Notes: generated from the letters alone by a model not told the origin. DNA of 64,000 nt from Methylobacteriaceae bacterium (GCA_947444195.1 CANEZL010000026.1:1-64000); one strand, 5' to 3'; shown: positions 29,530 through 38,608, numbered from the stretch's first letter. Numbers and translations: made by a program.

Positions 29530-30168
29530 ATGCCCGTCCTCGACCACCTCGCGATCGTCGCCCCTACCCTCGCGGAAGGCGTCGCGCATGTCCGCGCGAG
29601 CCTCGACCTCGACATCCCCGAGGGCGGGCGCCACCGGGAGATGGGCACGCGCAACCACCTGCTGCGGCTCGGCGACGCCCTCTTCCTCGAAGTGATCGCG
29701 CTCGATTCCGCGGCGGCCCCGCCCGAGCGCCCGCGCTGGTTCGGTCTCGACGATGCTGCCCGAGTCCGCGCGGACTGGGATTCCGGGCGGCGGCTGCGCG
29801 CCTTCGTCGCCCGCACGGACGATCTCGACGGCGTGCTCGCCCGTCATCCCGGCCTGTTCGGCTCAGCCATGCGGATGACGCGCGGCGCGCTCGCCTGGCG
29901 CTTCGCGCTCCGCGACGACGGGGCTCTGCCGATGGACGGTCTCCTGCCCTGCCTGATGGATTGGGGGCCCGCCGGCAATCCGGCCCGCGCCATGCCGGAT
30001 CTCGGGGCGCGGCTGACGGGGTTCCGCGTGGCCTGCCCCGAGCCGGCGCGGGCCGCGGACCTCTACCGGACGCTCGGCCTGTCCGGCGCGCCGGAGATCG
30101 AGGCGGGGCCCGCGCTCCGCTTCAGTGCGGAGATCACCCTGCCCGCGGGGCCTCGCACCTTGACCTGA
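29530..30168 (+). CDS. VOC superfamily (glyoxalase-like) protein
   Basis: A 212-residue protein with a glyoxalase-like fold. It begins PVLDHLAIVAPTLAEGVAHV, the typical first beta-strand with a metal-ligand His, followed by GTRNHLLRLGDALFLEVIAL and a second half starting with LTGFRVACPEPARAADLYRT. It belongs with the glyoxalase_3-like group whose substrates are unknown. It starts 30 nt after the second small duplication that follows the immunity-like gene, and precedes the FMN reductase gene by 60 nt on the same strand. Confidence 0.82.
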   Translation: MPVLDHLAIVAPTLAEGVAHVRASLDLDIPEGGRHREMGTRNHLLRLGDALFLEVIALDSAAAPPERPRWFGLDDAARVRADWDSGRRLRAFVARTDDLDGVLARHPGLFGSAMRMTRGALAWRFALRDDGALPMDGLLPCLMDWGPAGNPARAMPDLGARLTGFRVACPEPARAADLYRTLGLSGAPEIEAGPALRFSAEITLPAGPRTLT

Positions 30169-30228
30169 AACCCTGGCCTGAACCCGGCACGCCCCTCTAT
30201 GCTCGCGCCGCCCCGCCAGGAGGAAGCC

Positions 30229-30807
30229 ATGTCCCTCACCGTCCCCGTGATCCTCGGCTCCGTGCGCCGCGAGCGCCAGGGCCTGCGCGCCGCGCGCTTC
30301 CTCGTCCGCCAGATCGAGGCCCGCGGCCACGCGGCGCCGCTGGTCGACCCGGCCGACCTGCAGCTGCCCCTCCTCGACCGGATGTACAAGGAATACCCGC
30401 GCGGCGAGGCGCCCGAGCCCCTGGAGCGGCTCGCCACCCTCTACCGGCGCGCCGACGCCTTCATCGTGGTCTCGGCCGAGTACAACCACTCCGTCCCGCC
30501 CGCGCTCTCGAACACCCTCGACCACTTCCTGGAAGAGTATTTCTGGCGGCCGTCCGCGATCTGCTGCTACTCGGCCGGGCAGTACGGCGGCGTGCGCGCC
30601 GCCATGCAGTTGCGGGCGATGCTGGCCGAACTCGGCACCCCGAGCATCCCCTCGCTGCTGCCGATCCCGCGCGTCGGTAAGGCGCTGAGCGAAGAGGGGG
30701 AACCGGCCGAGGAGTGGCTCACCAAGTCCGCCGGCCGCTTCCTCGACGAGCTGACGTGGTACGCCGAGGCCCTGCGCGTCCAGCGGCAATCGGGCACGCC
30801 GTACTGA
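30229..30807 (+). CDS. NADPH-dependent FMN reductase family protein
   Basis: A 192-residue flavodoxin-like reductase. The FMN-binding start is TVPVILGSVRRERQGLRAAR, and the active-site region reads AFIVVSAEYNHSVPPALSNT, the signature of the NADPH-dependent FMN reductase family (quinone and azo reductases). Its physiological electron acceptor is not evident. AGGAGGAAG lies just upstream of ATG 30229, deciding the start over an ATG ten codons earlier. It may be cotranscribed with the VOC gene. Confidence 0.9.
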   Translation: MSLTVPVILGSVRRERQGLRAARFLVRQIEARGHAAPLVDPADLQLPLLDRMYKEYPRGEAPEPLERLATLYRRADAFIVVSAEYNHSVPPALSNTLDHFLEEYFWRPSAICCYSAGQYGGVRAAMQLRAMLAELGTPSIPSLLPIPRVGKALSEEGEPAEEWLTKSAGRFLDELTWYAEALRVQRQSGTPY

Positions 30808-30860
30808 CGCGGCGCTGGCACCGCCCTTGCCACACCGGACCCGGACGGAGCGGAGCGGAC

Positions 30861-31199
30861 ATGAACGCGAGCGTCGAGCAGGTTCGGGCGATTCTCGCCG
30901 AATTGGTCAAGGCGGCCCTGGTCTCGGACGACGGCAGGAGCCTGGCCTATCGCGAGGCCGCCCGCGACCTCCTGAAGGATCTCGCAGCCGCCCCGCCCGA
31001 TCCGGCCTCCGTGCGGATGGACGGCGCCTGGACGCTGGCGGTGGCCGATGCGGAGACGCCCGCGCGCCAGCCCGAGCAGGGTCGGGTCAACCTCACCCTG
31101 CCGCGGCAGGCCCCCTTCACCCTGGCGGACCTGCTGGCCCCGGATTTCGACGTGGACCGCGCCGTCGACGACATCGGCAAGGCCGCCTCCACCGGCTGA
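30861..31199 (+). CDS. Hypothetical protein
   Basis: A 112-residue protein that I do not recognise. It begins MNASVEQVRAILAELVKAAL and is soluble, with an N-terminal helical half and a C-terminal part containing LPRQAPFTLADLLAPDFDVD. No signal peptide or membrane segment is seen. GGAGCGGAG lies before the ATG. It lies between an FMN reductase gene and rnr on the same strand; codon use is like the neighbours, so it is probably real. Confidence 0.6.
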   Translation: MNASVEQVRAILAELVKAALVSDDGRSLAYREAARDLLKDLAAAPPDPASVRMDGAWTLAVADAETPARQPEQGRVNLTLPRQAPFTLADLLAPDFDVDRAVDDIGKAASTG

Positions 31200-31317
31200 G
31201 GTCCGCCTCCGCTGTTGAGAGAGGCCGGTTCCACGTTGCCGGGCCGGGGCAACGTCCCCATCTTCAGGGGGATGCCGGCTCCGCCGGCCCTGTCTCCCGA
31301 ACCGGCACCGCCCCGCG

Positions 31318-33639
31318 GTGCAGCGAGCCCCCTCTTTGGCCAAGCGCGCCCCTGCGGCCCCCACGCCCCTCCCCACCCGCGAGCAGGTCCTCGCCTTCAT
31401 CGCCGAGGCGAAGGACAAGGTCGGCAAGCGCGAGATCGCCCAGGCCTTCGGCCTGAAGGGCGCGGACAAGATCGGCCTCAAGCGCCTGCTCAAGGAGATC
31501 GAGGACGAGGGCGTCATCGAGAAGTCCCGCGGCGGCCTCGCCAAGGCCGGGCGCCTGCCCCCCGTGCTGGTGGCCGACATCCGCGCCCGCGACCGCCAGG
31601 GCGAGTTCCTGGCGAGCCCCGTCGAGTGGAAGGGGGACGGCAAGGCGCCGACCATCGTGGTGATGCCCCCCCGCGGCGGGCGCCGGGACAAGCGGCCGGC
31701 ACCGGGCATCGGCGACCGCATCCTCGTGCGGGTGGAGCCCGACGGCGAATCGGGCAACCGCTATACCGGCCGCGTCGTGAAGGTGATCGGCAAGAACAGG
31801 GCCGAGATCATCGGCGTGTTCCGCGCCGGCGCCCAGGGCGGGCGCATCGAGCCGGTGGAGAAGCGCTCTCAGGGGCGCGAGATCCTGATCCCGCCGGGCG
31901 AGGAGGGCGAGGCGCGCGACGGCGACCTCGTCAGCGTGAGCCTGGAGCGCGAGACGCGCATGGGCCTGCCCAAGGGCCGGGTGCGCGAGCGCCTGGGCTC
32001 GCTCGGCTCCGAGAAGGCGGTGAGCCTGATCGCGCTGCACCTGCACAACATCCCCCACGTCTTCCAGGCGGCCACCATCGCCGAGGCGGACGCGGTGAAG
32101 CCGGCCACGCTCCGCGGCCGGGAGGACTGGCGCGACAAGCCGCTTCTCACCATCGATCCGCCCGACGCCAAGGACCACGACGACGCGGTGATGGCCGAGC
32201 CCGACGCCGATCCGGACAATCCCGGCGGCTTCGTCCTCACCGTCGCCATCGCGGACGTGGCGGCCTATGTCCGCCCCGGCTCCGGCCTCGACCGCGAGGC
32301 GCTGGAGCGCGGCAACTCGGTCTACTTCCCCGACCGGGTCGTGCCGATGCTGCCCGAGCGCATCTCGAACGATCTCTGCTCGCTCCGCGAGGGCGAGAAG
32401 CGACCGGCCATCGCGGTCCGCATGGTCATCTCCGCCGAGGGCACCAAGCGCCGCCACAGCTTCCACCGCGTGATGATGTGCTCGCGCGCCAAGCTCGCCT
32501 ACGCGCAGGCCCAGAGCGCCATCGACGGGCATCCGGACGACACGACCGCGCCGCTCCTCGAGAACGTACTGAAGCCCCTCTGGGCGGCCTATGCCGCGCT
32601 GAAGACCGCCCGCGACCGGCGCGGGCCCCTCGCCCTCGACCTGCCCGAGCGCAAGGTGCTGATCGGCGCGGACGGCCGGGTCGACCGGGTGATCGTGCCC
32701 GACCGCCTCGACGCGCACCGCCTGATCGAGGAGTTCATGATCCTGGCGAACGTCGCCGCCGCCGAGACCCTGGAACAGGCCCGCCAGCCGCTGATCTACC
32801 GCGTCCACGACAAGCCGGCCCCGGAGAAGATGCGCGCGCTCGGCGAGGTGCTCGCCTCGGTGGGCATCAAGCTGCCGAAGGAGGGGGCGCTCCGGCCCGC
32901 CCTGTTCAACCGCATCCTCGCCATGGCCGCGGAGACGGAGCACGCGGTCTTCCTCAACGAGGTGGTGCTGCGCAGCCAGGCCCAGGCCGTCTACGCGGCG
33001 GAGAATCTCGGGCATTTCGGGCTGAACCTGCGCCGCTACGCCCATTTCACCTCGCCGATCCGGCGCTACGCCGACCTCGTGGTGCACCGGGCGCTCATCA
33101 CCGCCTGCGGGCTCGGCAAGGACGGCCTCGCCAGCGACGTCTCGGTGCCCGAACTCGACCGCATCGGCGAGCAGATCTCGGCCGCCGAGCGCCGCGCCAT
33201 GGCGGCCGAGCGCGAGACCATCGACCGGCTGATCGCCAACCATCTCGCCGAGCGGGTGGGCTCGAACTTCGAGGGGCAGATCTCGGGGGTGACGCGGGCG
33301 GGCCTGTTCATCAAGCTCGACGAGACGGGGGCCGACGGCTTCGTGCCGGTCTCCACCATCGGCGCCGACTACTACCGCCACGAGGAGGCCCGCCACGCCC
33401 TGGTGGGCGAGCGCACGGGGGAGACCTACCGCCTCGGCGACCGGGTCGAGGTCCGGCTGGCGGAGGCCGCGCCCGTGGCGGGGGCGCTGCGCTTCGAACT
33501 CCTGTCGGAGGGGCGCACCCGCTCCGGGGCGAAGCGGACCGGCACGAAGAAGCCTGGCCGGCCGTTCAAGGCGGCCCCCTCCGGCCGCCCGCCCGGCATC
33601 CGCAACAGCGCCTCGCGCCACCGTGGCTCGCGCCGGTAG
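31318..33639 (+). CDS. rnr: Ribonuclease R
   Basis: A 773-residue 3'-5' exoribonuclease that degrades structured RNA. Domains in order: a winged-helix N-terminus (VGKREIAQAFGLKGADKIGL), cold-shock domains, the RNB catalytic domain with metal-binding Asp residues in DPPDAKDHDDAVMAE and the later FTSPIRRYADLVVHRAL, and an S1 domain (FEGQISGVTRAGLFIKLDET). The basic tail (RSGAKRTGTKKPGRPFKA) is typical. The start is a GTG at 31318; TTG at 31336 would also fit. It is the last gene of a possible plus-strand run beginning at 29530. Confidence 0.95.
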   Translation: MQRAPSLAKRAPAAPTPLPTREQVLAFIAEAKDKVGKREIAQAFGLKGADKIGLKRLLKEIEDEGVIEKSRGGLAKAGRLPPVLVADIRARDRQGEFLASPVEWKGDGKAPTIVVMPPRGGRRDKRPAPGIGDRILVRVEPDGESGNRYTGRVVKVIGKNRAEIIGVFRAGAQGGRIEPVEKRSQGREILIPPGEEGEARDGDLVSVSLERETRMGLPKGRVRERLGSLGSEKAVSLIALHLHNIPHVFQAATIAEADAVKPATLRGREDWRDKPLLTIDPPDAKDHDDAVMAEPDADPDNPGGFVLTVAIADVAAYVRPGSGLDREALERGNSVYFPDRVVPMLPERISNDLCSLREGEKRPAIAVRMVISAEGTKRRHSFHRVMMCSRAKLAYAQAQSAIDGHPDDTTAPLLENVLKPLWAAYAALKTARDRRGPLALDLPERKVLIGADGRVDRVIVPDRLDAHRLIEEFMILANVAAAETLEQARQPLIYRVHDKPAPEKMRALGEVLASVGIKLPKEGALRPALFNRILAMAAETEHAVFLNEVVLRSQAQAVYAAENLGHFGLNLRRYAHFTSPIRRYADLVVHRALITACGLGKDGLASDVSVPELDRIGEQISAAERRAMAAERETIDRLIANHLAERVGSNFEGQISGVTRAGLFIKLDETGADGFVPVSTIGADYYRHEEARHALVGERTGETYRLGDRVEVRLAEAAPVAGALRFELLSEGRTRSGAKRTGTKKPGRPFKAAPSGRPPGIRNSASRHRGSRR

Positions 33640-33822
33640 GCGTCAGGCGCACAAGCATTGATCTGACATTTATCAATACAACATAGATCAGTGCCGAAAA
33701 AATCGATGAAACATCCCTGATCCGCGCTGGTTGGCAGGGCAACGCATCGGCTCATCCCCGCGGATGATCTGACGGCGTCTTCGCGCGAACGCGCGCTCTC
33801 CAGCCCCGGTCAGGAATCCATC

Positions 33823-34680
33823 ATGTATTTTCACGACAAGCGCCTGCAGTATCCGGTCCGCGTCGAGAGCCCGGATCCCGTCTACGCGCGCATGCTCCAG
33901 CAGGCGATCGGCGGGATCGAGGGCGAGATCCGGGTCTGCATGCAGTACTTCTTCCAGGCCTGGGGCAGCCGCGGGCCGAGCACCAAGTATCGCGACATGC
34001 TCCTCCACACGGCCACGGAGGAACTCGGCCATATCGAGATGCTCGCCACCGCCGTGGCGATGAACCTCGAGAACGCCCCGACCAAGGTCCAGGAGGCGGG
34101 CGCCGCCGACGCCATCGTCGGCGCGGTGATGGGCGGCGAGAACCCGCGCCACATCGCCGAGGGCATGCTCCACCGCCACATCCTCTCCACCGGCATGGCG
34201 GCCTTCCCGGCCAATTGCGAGGGCGTGCCCTTCGACATGAGCCACATCTACGCCAGCGGGAACCTCGCCGCGGACATGTACTGCAACGTCGCCGCCGAGA
34301 GCACGGGCCGCGTGCTCGCCGTCCGGCTGCAGACCGCCACCAACGATCCGGGCATGCGGGACATGTGGAGCTTCCTCATCGCCCGCGACACCATGCATCA
34401 GCAGCAATGGCTCGCGGTGATCGAGGAACTCGGCGGCCACGCGGGCGCCCTGCCGATCCCCAACAGCTTCCCGCAGAGCGAGGAGAACGGCAAGTTCAGC
34501 TACAACTTCTTCGCCACCGCCCGGGACGGCACCCCGCCCCCCGCCGGCCGCTGGACGGACGGGCCCTCCCTCGACGGCAAAGGCGCCTACAGCGTGGTCC
34601 AGAACGAGCCGATGGGCGAGGAGCCGGTGCTGGGCCCCGCCCGCCCCGACAGCGGCGCCCAGACGGAACAGATGGGCTGA
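33823..34680 (+). CDS. Manganese catalase
   Basis: A 285-residue non-haem catalase that disproportionates hydrogen peroxide with a dimanganese centre. The ligand set is visible: Glu in GGIEGEIRVCMQYFFQ, Glu and His in TATEELGHIEML, Glu in NVAAESTGRVLAVRLQ, and His in IARDTMHQQQWL. The C-terminal 60 residues (NSFPQSEENGKFSYNF and beyond) match the family tail. The 183-nt gap before it is AT-richer and contains a TGATCT...AGATCA imperfect inverted repeat (about 33660-33690). Expression is probably stress-induced, but no sigma-factor site is clear. Confidence 0.95.
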   Translation: MYFHDKRLQYPVRVESPDPVYARMLQQAIGGIEGEIRVCMQYFFQAWGSRGPSTKYRDMLLHTATEELGHIEMLATAVAMNLENAPTKVQEAGAADAIVGAVMGGENPRHIAEGMLHRHILSTGMAAFPANCEGVPFDMSHIYASGNLAADMYCNVAAESTGRVLAVRLQTATNDPGMRDMWSFLIARDTMHQQQWLAVIEELGGHAGALPIPNSFPQSEENGKFSYNFFATARDGTPPPAGRWTDGPSLDGKGAYSVVQNEPMGEEPVLGPARPDSGAQTEQMG

Positions 34681-34786
34681 CCGCGCGCCGCAGCCCCGGC
34701 GAGGCCGGGGCCCGCTCCCCGAGCCCGGTTCAGGCCCCGGTCCCGGCGTGCTATGACGGGGCCGGACCCGACCTCCCGAGGACGAC

Positions 34787-35308
34787 ATGCGAGCCGATGA
34801 CGCGACCGCGGGCGACCCTCCGGCACCGGGGGGCACGGCCCGCACCGGGCTCGTCCGCGCCATGGCCCGCGGCTTCCTCGGGCGCTGCCCCCATTGCGGG
34901 GAGGGCAGGGTCTTCGGGAAATTCCTGAAGGTCCGCCCGGCCTGCGACGCCTGCGGCCTCGAATTCCACCACCACCGGGCGGACGACCTGCCGCCCTATC
35001 TGGTGATCTTCCTCGTCGCCCACATCGTCGGCTACCTGATCCTGGAAGTGGAGATGGCCTACGACGTGCCGCTGTGGTTCCAGCTCAGCTTCTGGCCGCT
35101 CTTCACCCTCGCCCTGGCGCTCGGCCTGCTGCAGCCGGTGAAGGGCGCGGTGGTGGGCCTGCAATACGCCCTTGGCATGCACGGTTTCGGCAGGCTACCG
35201 GGGGTGCGCTCCGCATCGGAGGAGGACGCACGCCTTGGCAAGGACGGACTCGGCAACGACGGACTCGGCACCGGCGGCCACGGATCGACCGGGCTCGGAC
35301 GCGCCTGA
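34787..35308 (+). CDS. DUF983 membrane protein
   Basis: A 173-residue DUF983 protein. A zinc-ribbon-like pair CPHCGEG and CDACGLEF lies at about residues 36-60. Two transmembrane helices follow (YLVIFLVAHIVGYLILEV and WPLFTLALALGLLQPVKGAV), in the order usual for the family. The C-terminal 30 residues are glycine-rich (GKDGLGNDGLGTGG) and overlap the start of the Nudix gene in another frame. Function is unknown; family members often lie near cytochrome oxidase or Nudix genes. Confidence 0.85.
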   Translation: MRADDATAGDPPAPGGTARTGLVRAMARGFLGRCPHCGEGRVFGKFLKVRPACDACGLEFHHHRADDLPPYLVIFLVAHIVGYLILEVEMAYDVPLWFQLSFWPLFTLALALGLLQPVKGAVVGLQYALGMHGFGRLPGVRSASEEDARLGKDGLGNDGLGTGGHGSTGLGRA

Positions 35309-36032
35309 GACGGCGGCGGCCCCCGCGGCGGGGGGATCCGCCAAGGCGCCCCGGGCCCTGCGCCCGCGCGACGCGGCGACCCTGATCCTGATCGAGCGCC
35401 GCCGGGGCGTGGTCCGCGTCCTGATGGGCCGGCGCAACCCGCGCCTCGCCTTCATGCCGGGCAAGTTCGTCTTCCCCGGCGGACGCACGGAGGCGGACGA
35501 CCGGAGCATGCCGGTGGCGGGCGCCCTGCCGGACTACGCCGAGGCCGCGCTCACCCGGCAGGTCTCGCGCCCGCCGCGCGACCTCGGCCGCATCCTGGCG
35601 CTCGCCGCCATCCGCGAGACCTACGAGGAGACGGGCCTCCTCGTCGGCACCCGGGATTACGGACCGCCGGAGACGACCCCGCCCGGCTGGGAGGCCTTCG
35701 CCGCGCACGGCGTCCTGCCGGATCTCGAGGGCCTGCACCTCGTCGCCCGCGCCATCACCCCGCCCAAGCGCGTGCGCCGCTTCGACACCCGCTTCTTCAC
35801 GGCCGAGCGCGCCGGCGTGGCGGGGGAGGAGCCGGGACGGGTCGGGCCCGACCAGGAATTCGTGGAACTCGACTGGGTCCGCCTCGACGCGGCGCGCAAG
35901 CTCGACCTGCCCTACATCACCCGCGCCGTCCTCGACGATCTGGAGACGCAGATCGCCGCGGGCTTCGCCCCCCACCGCGAGATCCCGTTCCACTTCGAGC
36001 GCTACGGGCGGCGCGAGCGGGTGGCGCTGTAG
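35235..36032 (+). CDS. Nudix hydrolase
   Basis: A 265-residue Nudix-family hydrolase. The Nudix box is ILALAAIRETYEETGLLVG at about residues 115-133, preceded by FMPGKFVFPGGRTEADD, with a long insertion before the box as in NUDT19-like and other larger members. These cleave nucleoside diphosphate-linked compounds such as CoA derivatives; the substrate here is not known. The TTG at 35235 is chosen because GGAGGAGG lies 9 nt upstream. This makes a 74-nt overlap with the 3' end of the DUF983 gene, so translation may be coupled. Confidence 0.88.
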   Translation: MARTDSATTDSAPAATDRPGSDAPETAAAPAAGGSAKAPRALRPRDAATLILIERRRGVVRVLMGRRNPRLAFMPGKFVFPGGRTEADDRSMPVAGALPDYAEAALTRQVSRPPRDLGRILALAAIRETYEETGLLVGTRDYGPPETTPPGWEAFAAHGVLPDLEGLHLVARAITPPKRVRRFDTRFFTAERAGVAGEEPGRVGPDQEFVELDWVRLDAARKLDLPYITRAVLDDLETQIAAGFAPHREIPFHFERYGRRERVAL

Positions 36033-36112
36033 GGGACGGAGCGCAGTCCCTCCCGGAACCCGCTCGACCGCTCCGCCCGGTCGATCCCCTCACCCCGAGG
36101 TGGCGCGGGCTC

Positions 36113-36325
36113 TCAGCGCGGACGGGTGCGGTTCCGCCAGAGCGCCCGGACCCGGCCGCTGGCCGCGGCGAGCAGCAGCGCCGCGCCGATCATGATGGCG
36201 CTCCAGCCCCAGTCGCCCGGGAGCTGGCCGTCCACCGGATGCCCGACGGCGCCGGCCGCCAGGGCCATGCCGAGGAGCGTGAACAGGGTGCCGCAGAGGA
36301 CACCGGCGAGGGTTGGCTTGGACAT
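36113..36325 (-). CDS. Small two-helix membrane protein
   Basis: A 70-residue protein with two hydrophobic segments (LCGTLFTLLGMALAAGAVG and WSAIMIGAALLLAAASG) and a basic C-terminus RVRALWRNRTRPR. It is not a family that I recognise by name. It begins 9 nt after the stop codon of the exported protein gene upstream, so the two form an operon. Orientation by positive charge would place the C-terminus in the cytoplasm. Confidence 0.6.
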   Translation of the reverse strand: MSKPTLAGVLCGTLFTLLGMALAAGAVGHPVDGQLPGDWGWSAIMIGAALLLAAASGRVRALWRNRTRPR

Positions 36326-36334
36326 GACGGCGCC

Positions 36335-36826
36335 TCAACGCTCGGCGACGCGCGCTTCCAGGGCGCGCAGGATCCAGGTCTCGCGGCTCTCCCTCGCCCG
36401 GGCCGCGGCCACGTCGATCTGGTCGGACAGGGCGCTCGGCAGCGGGACCGTGACGCGGATCGCCCGGTCGTCCTGCGCGGGATCGTAGACGAGGGTGGTG
36501 ATCCCGGCGGCGAAGCTGCGCAGGGCGCCGCGCTTCTCCTCCGGCGACAGGGTGTCGTCCCCGGCGACGAGCGGGCAGTAGGCCGCCACCGCCTGATCGA
36601 TGATGGCCCCGTTCGCGATCCCCTCGCCGCGCATCCGCGCGACCGCCGCGCGCAGGGCCTGGCGCGATCCGGCCTCCCGGCCCGGCCGGCCGATGGCCTG
36701 GACGAGGCCGTCCGGGGCGGGCTGCTCCGCCCGGGGGCAGACAAGGCCGGCCGCCGATGCCGGGCCGGCGCCGACGAGGAACAGCCCGGTCAGGGCGAGG
36801 GACAGGGTAGGCGCGAGCGCGGGCAT
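36335..36826 (-). CDS. Exported protein of unknown function
   Basis: A 163-residue protein with an N-terminal signal peptide (LSLALTGLFLVGAGPASAAG, cleavage near residue 26). The mature part has two cysteines (LVCPRAEQ and AYCPLVAG) and a region DDRAIRVTVPLPSALSDQID that looks like part of a ribbon-helix-helix or helical bundle. I do not recognise the family. It is the first gene of a two-gene minus-strand set with the small membrane protein. The start precedes the signal peptide directly. Confidence 0.6.
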   Translation of the reverse strand: MPALAPTLSLALTGLFLVGAGPASAAGLVCPRAEQPAPDGLVQAIGRPGREAGSRQALRAAVARMRGEGIANGAIIDQAVAAYCPLVAGDDTLSPEEKRGALRSFAAGITTLVYDPAQDDRAIRVTVPLPSALSDQIDVAAARARESRETWILRALEARVAER

Positions 36827-37162
36827 GGCGGCTCCTCCGGGGTTCGAGGATCAGGGCGGTGCGGGGCGTGCCGCCGCCGAGGCGGGCGGGCGCCGCGGCA
36901 GGGCGTCGGTGTCGAGTTCGAGGCAGGTCGGCAGGCCGACATGGGAGGGGGCGCCGATGACGCCGTCCGCGCGGCACAGCCGGCGTGCGCCATGGAGAAG
37001 GTGGTCCGGCGGCTCCGCAGGGTGCGCCGCGCGCCGCGCCCGTCGGCGAGGCAGCCCCGGTAGCGCCTCGACCTCCTCGGCCATGATCCGGCGATCGCGG
37101 GCACGGTCGATCCGGCCGGCGCCCCTCTCCCCCTGCGGAGAGGAGAGGGGCGCCCCGTTAGA
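36827..37162. other. Gap without a supported gene
   Basis: Short open frames exist on both strands (for example 36851-37084 minus) but none has a recognisable family or clear start signal. The right part holds a GC-rich palindrome, GCCCCTCTCC / GGAGAGGGGC-like, at about 37123-37155, resembling the ends of the repeat at 3717 but without its body. Confidence 0.4.
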
Positions 37163-37360
37163 GCACGATGCGGAAAAGTGGAATCCGGTTTTCCGACATC
37201 ATCGTGCGATCACAAAGAGATAGAGCATGCTGCTGTTTCCGTGAAAAAGCAGCATGTTCTAGAGCCGTGCCCGATCGCGTTGCAATCGGCCACGGCTCCA
37301 ACCCTTTGTTTTAACGCGCTCTCTTTCGCCGAACCGGCGTCCACTTCGGCGGAGAGCGCT
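37163..37360. repeat. Multi-hairpin intergenic repeat element
   Basis: About 200 nt with four successive hairpins. The arms are GCACGATG / CATCGTGC (37163-37207), AGAGCATGCTGCT / AGCAGCATGTTCT (37221-37260), AGCCGTG / CACGGCT (37263-37298), and GCGCTCTC / GGAGAGCGC (about 37316-37360). The first has the core GAAAAGTGGAATCCGG, which recurs in intergenic repeats of Hyphomicrobiales by recollection. A diverged copy of the last two hairpins is at 53469-53570. It lies just downstream of yfdX. Confidence 0.7.
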
Positions 37361-37394
37361 CTAGCGGAGCGGATCGGCGGGTTTCACGAGGGCC

Positions 37395-38237
37395 TCACTT
37401 GGCCGGCTTCGCCTCCGTGGTGGAGCCGGTGGCCTGGGCCGCCTTGTCGTTGGCGTGCGCGGCCTTGTCGGTGGCCTGGGCCGCCGCCTTCCGGGGCATG
37501 CCGACCGCGTCGACCACGTCGAAGCGCATCTGGTCCTCGGCCTGTTTCAGGGTCGCGTTCGCCTCGTAATACTTGCCCTGGCCGATCTGCGACGCGGCCT
37601 GGTTCACGTCGGCCGTGGTCCTGTCCAGGGGCAGCACGGCCATCACGAAGCTCACATCCACGTGGGCGAGCTTCAGCTTCTCCAGGGCGCCCTGCTTGTC
37701 GCCTTTCTGGAGGTGCTTGTTCGCGTCGGCCACCGCGGCGGCCTTCTCGGGCGTGGCCACGAAGTCCTCGCCGAGGGTCAGCTGGGCATCGACGGGCACC
37801 CAGGCGACCTTCTCCGCGGAGGCCGGCTTGGTAGCGGTCTTCGCATCGGTCTTGGTAGTGGTCTTGGCATCGGCCTCGGCCTTCGTCGGCGCGGTGCCGT
37901 TCGGGCCGGTCAGATCGGCGGGGGTCCTCAGGTCGGCCTCGGCCTTGCTGAACACCGTCTCGTCGGTCCTGGTCTTCGCCAGGGCCGCCTGGGCCTTGCC
38001 GACGAGGTCCTTCGCCCGGGCCGGATCGGCGTCGTAGATGGCGAGGCGGGCGAGATGCATGTCGCGGAACGCCTGGGCGCCGTCCTTCGAGAGCTTCCCG
38101 ACATCGCGGTCGACGGCCCGCTGGGCGGGGGCTTCCTGCGTCGCGGTCGGCCGAACGCCCTGCTCGGCGGCGATGGCCGCCCCACCGAGGACGGTGGTGG
38201 CGACGAGAGCGGCAGCGAGGGATTTCCGGTAGGTCAT
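37395..38237 (-). CDS. YfdX family exported protein
   Basis: A 280-residue YfdX-family protein. The signal peptide is SLAAALVATTVLGGAAIAA, followed by the family start VGKLSKDGAQAFRDMHLARL and later ALEKLKLAHVDVSFVMAVLP. A lysine/threonine-rich insertion (TKAEADAKTTTKTDAKTATK) lies in the middle and an alanine-rich tail at the end. YfdX is an acid-regulated periplasmic protein of unclear role in enterobacteria. It lies downstream of the heavy-metal-type RND operon on the same strand, 371 nt after it, so probably has its own promoter. Confidence 0.88.
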   Translation of the reverse strand: MTYRKSLAAALVATTVLGGAAIAAEQGVRPTATQEAPAQRAVDRDVGKLSKDGAQAFRDMHLARLAIYDADPARAKDLVGKAQAALAKTRTDETVFSKAEADLRTPADLTGPNGTAPTKAEADAKTTTKTDAKTATKPASAEKVAWVPVDAQLTLGEDFVATPEKAAAVADANKHLQKGDKQGALEKLKLAHVDVSFVMAVLPLDRTTADVNQAASQIGQGKYYEANATLKQAEDQMRFDVVDAVGMPRKAAAQATDKAAHANDKAAQATGSTTEAKPAK

Positions 38238-38608
38238 GATCGCATCTCCGACTTGTATCGCTGCAGATGGTCTTTCCGACGTTCTCGAGGTGATCATCTT
38301 GCATTCAGATAATGGATCATGGACCTCTCGGTTGCCTTTCAGCTGTATTAAAAACCCGTAATGTGCCGGATAGATCGACAACGCAAATATTCGATCCCCG
38401 AGGTCTGGCCGCGTGGAACACGATTCCGAGATCGGTCGGCGCGCTCGCTCCGGAGCGTCCGCCGCCACGGCTGGAGAGGGCCCCCGGAATCGGGAACCCT
38501 GCCAAGCGCACGGAACGCGGGGACGGCGGCGCGTCGATCGGGCGTCGGGCCTCCGGCCGCGATGCGCGGGGCGGCCACCCGATCTCCGGGAGAAGCGGTC
38601 CGCGCCGC
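38238..38608. other. Upstream region of yfdX
   Basis: 371 nt between the outer-membrane factor gene and yfdX. The part nearest yfdX (about 38270-38400) is AT-richer and is likely to hold the yfdX promoter, but I could not match a confident -35/-10 pair. No gene is supported here. Confidence 0.4.

Noticed and set aside
31264-33621. A minus-strand open frame of 785 codons across rnr
   Set aside because: Antisense shadow of RNase R with no recognisable domain.
33659-33691. TGATCT...AGATCA inverted repeat as an rnr terminator
   Set aside because: Only 6 bp of AT-rich stem and no T run; too weak to call.
36851-37084. A 77-residue minus-strand frame before the exported-protein gene
   Set aside because: No ribosome-binding site, no family, and composition equally compatible with the competing frames in this gap.
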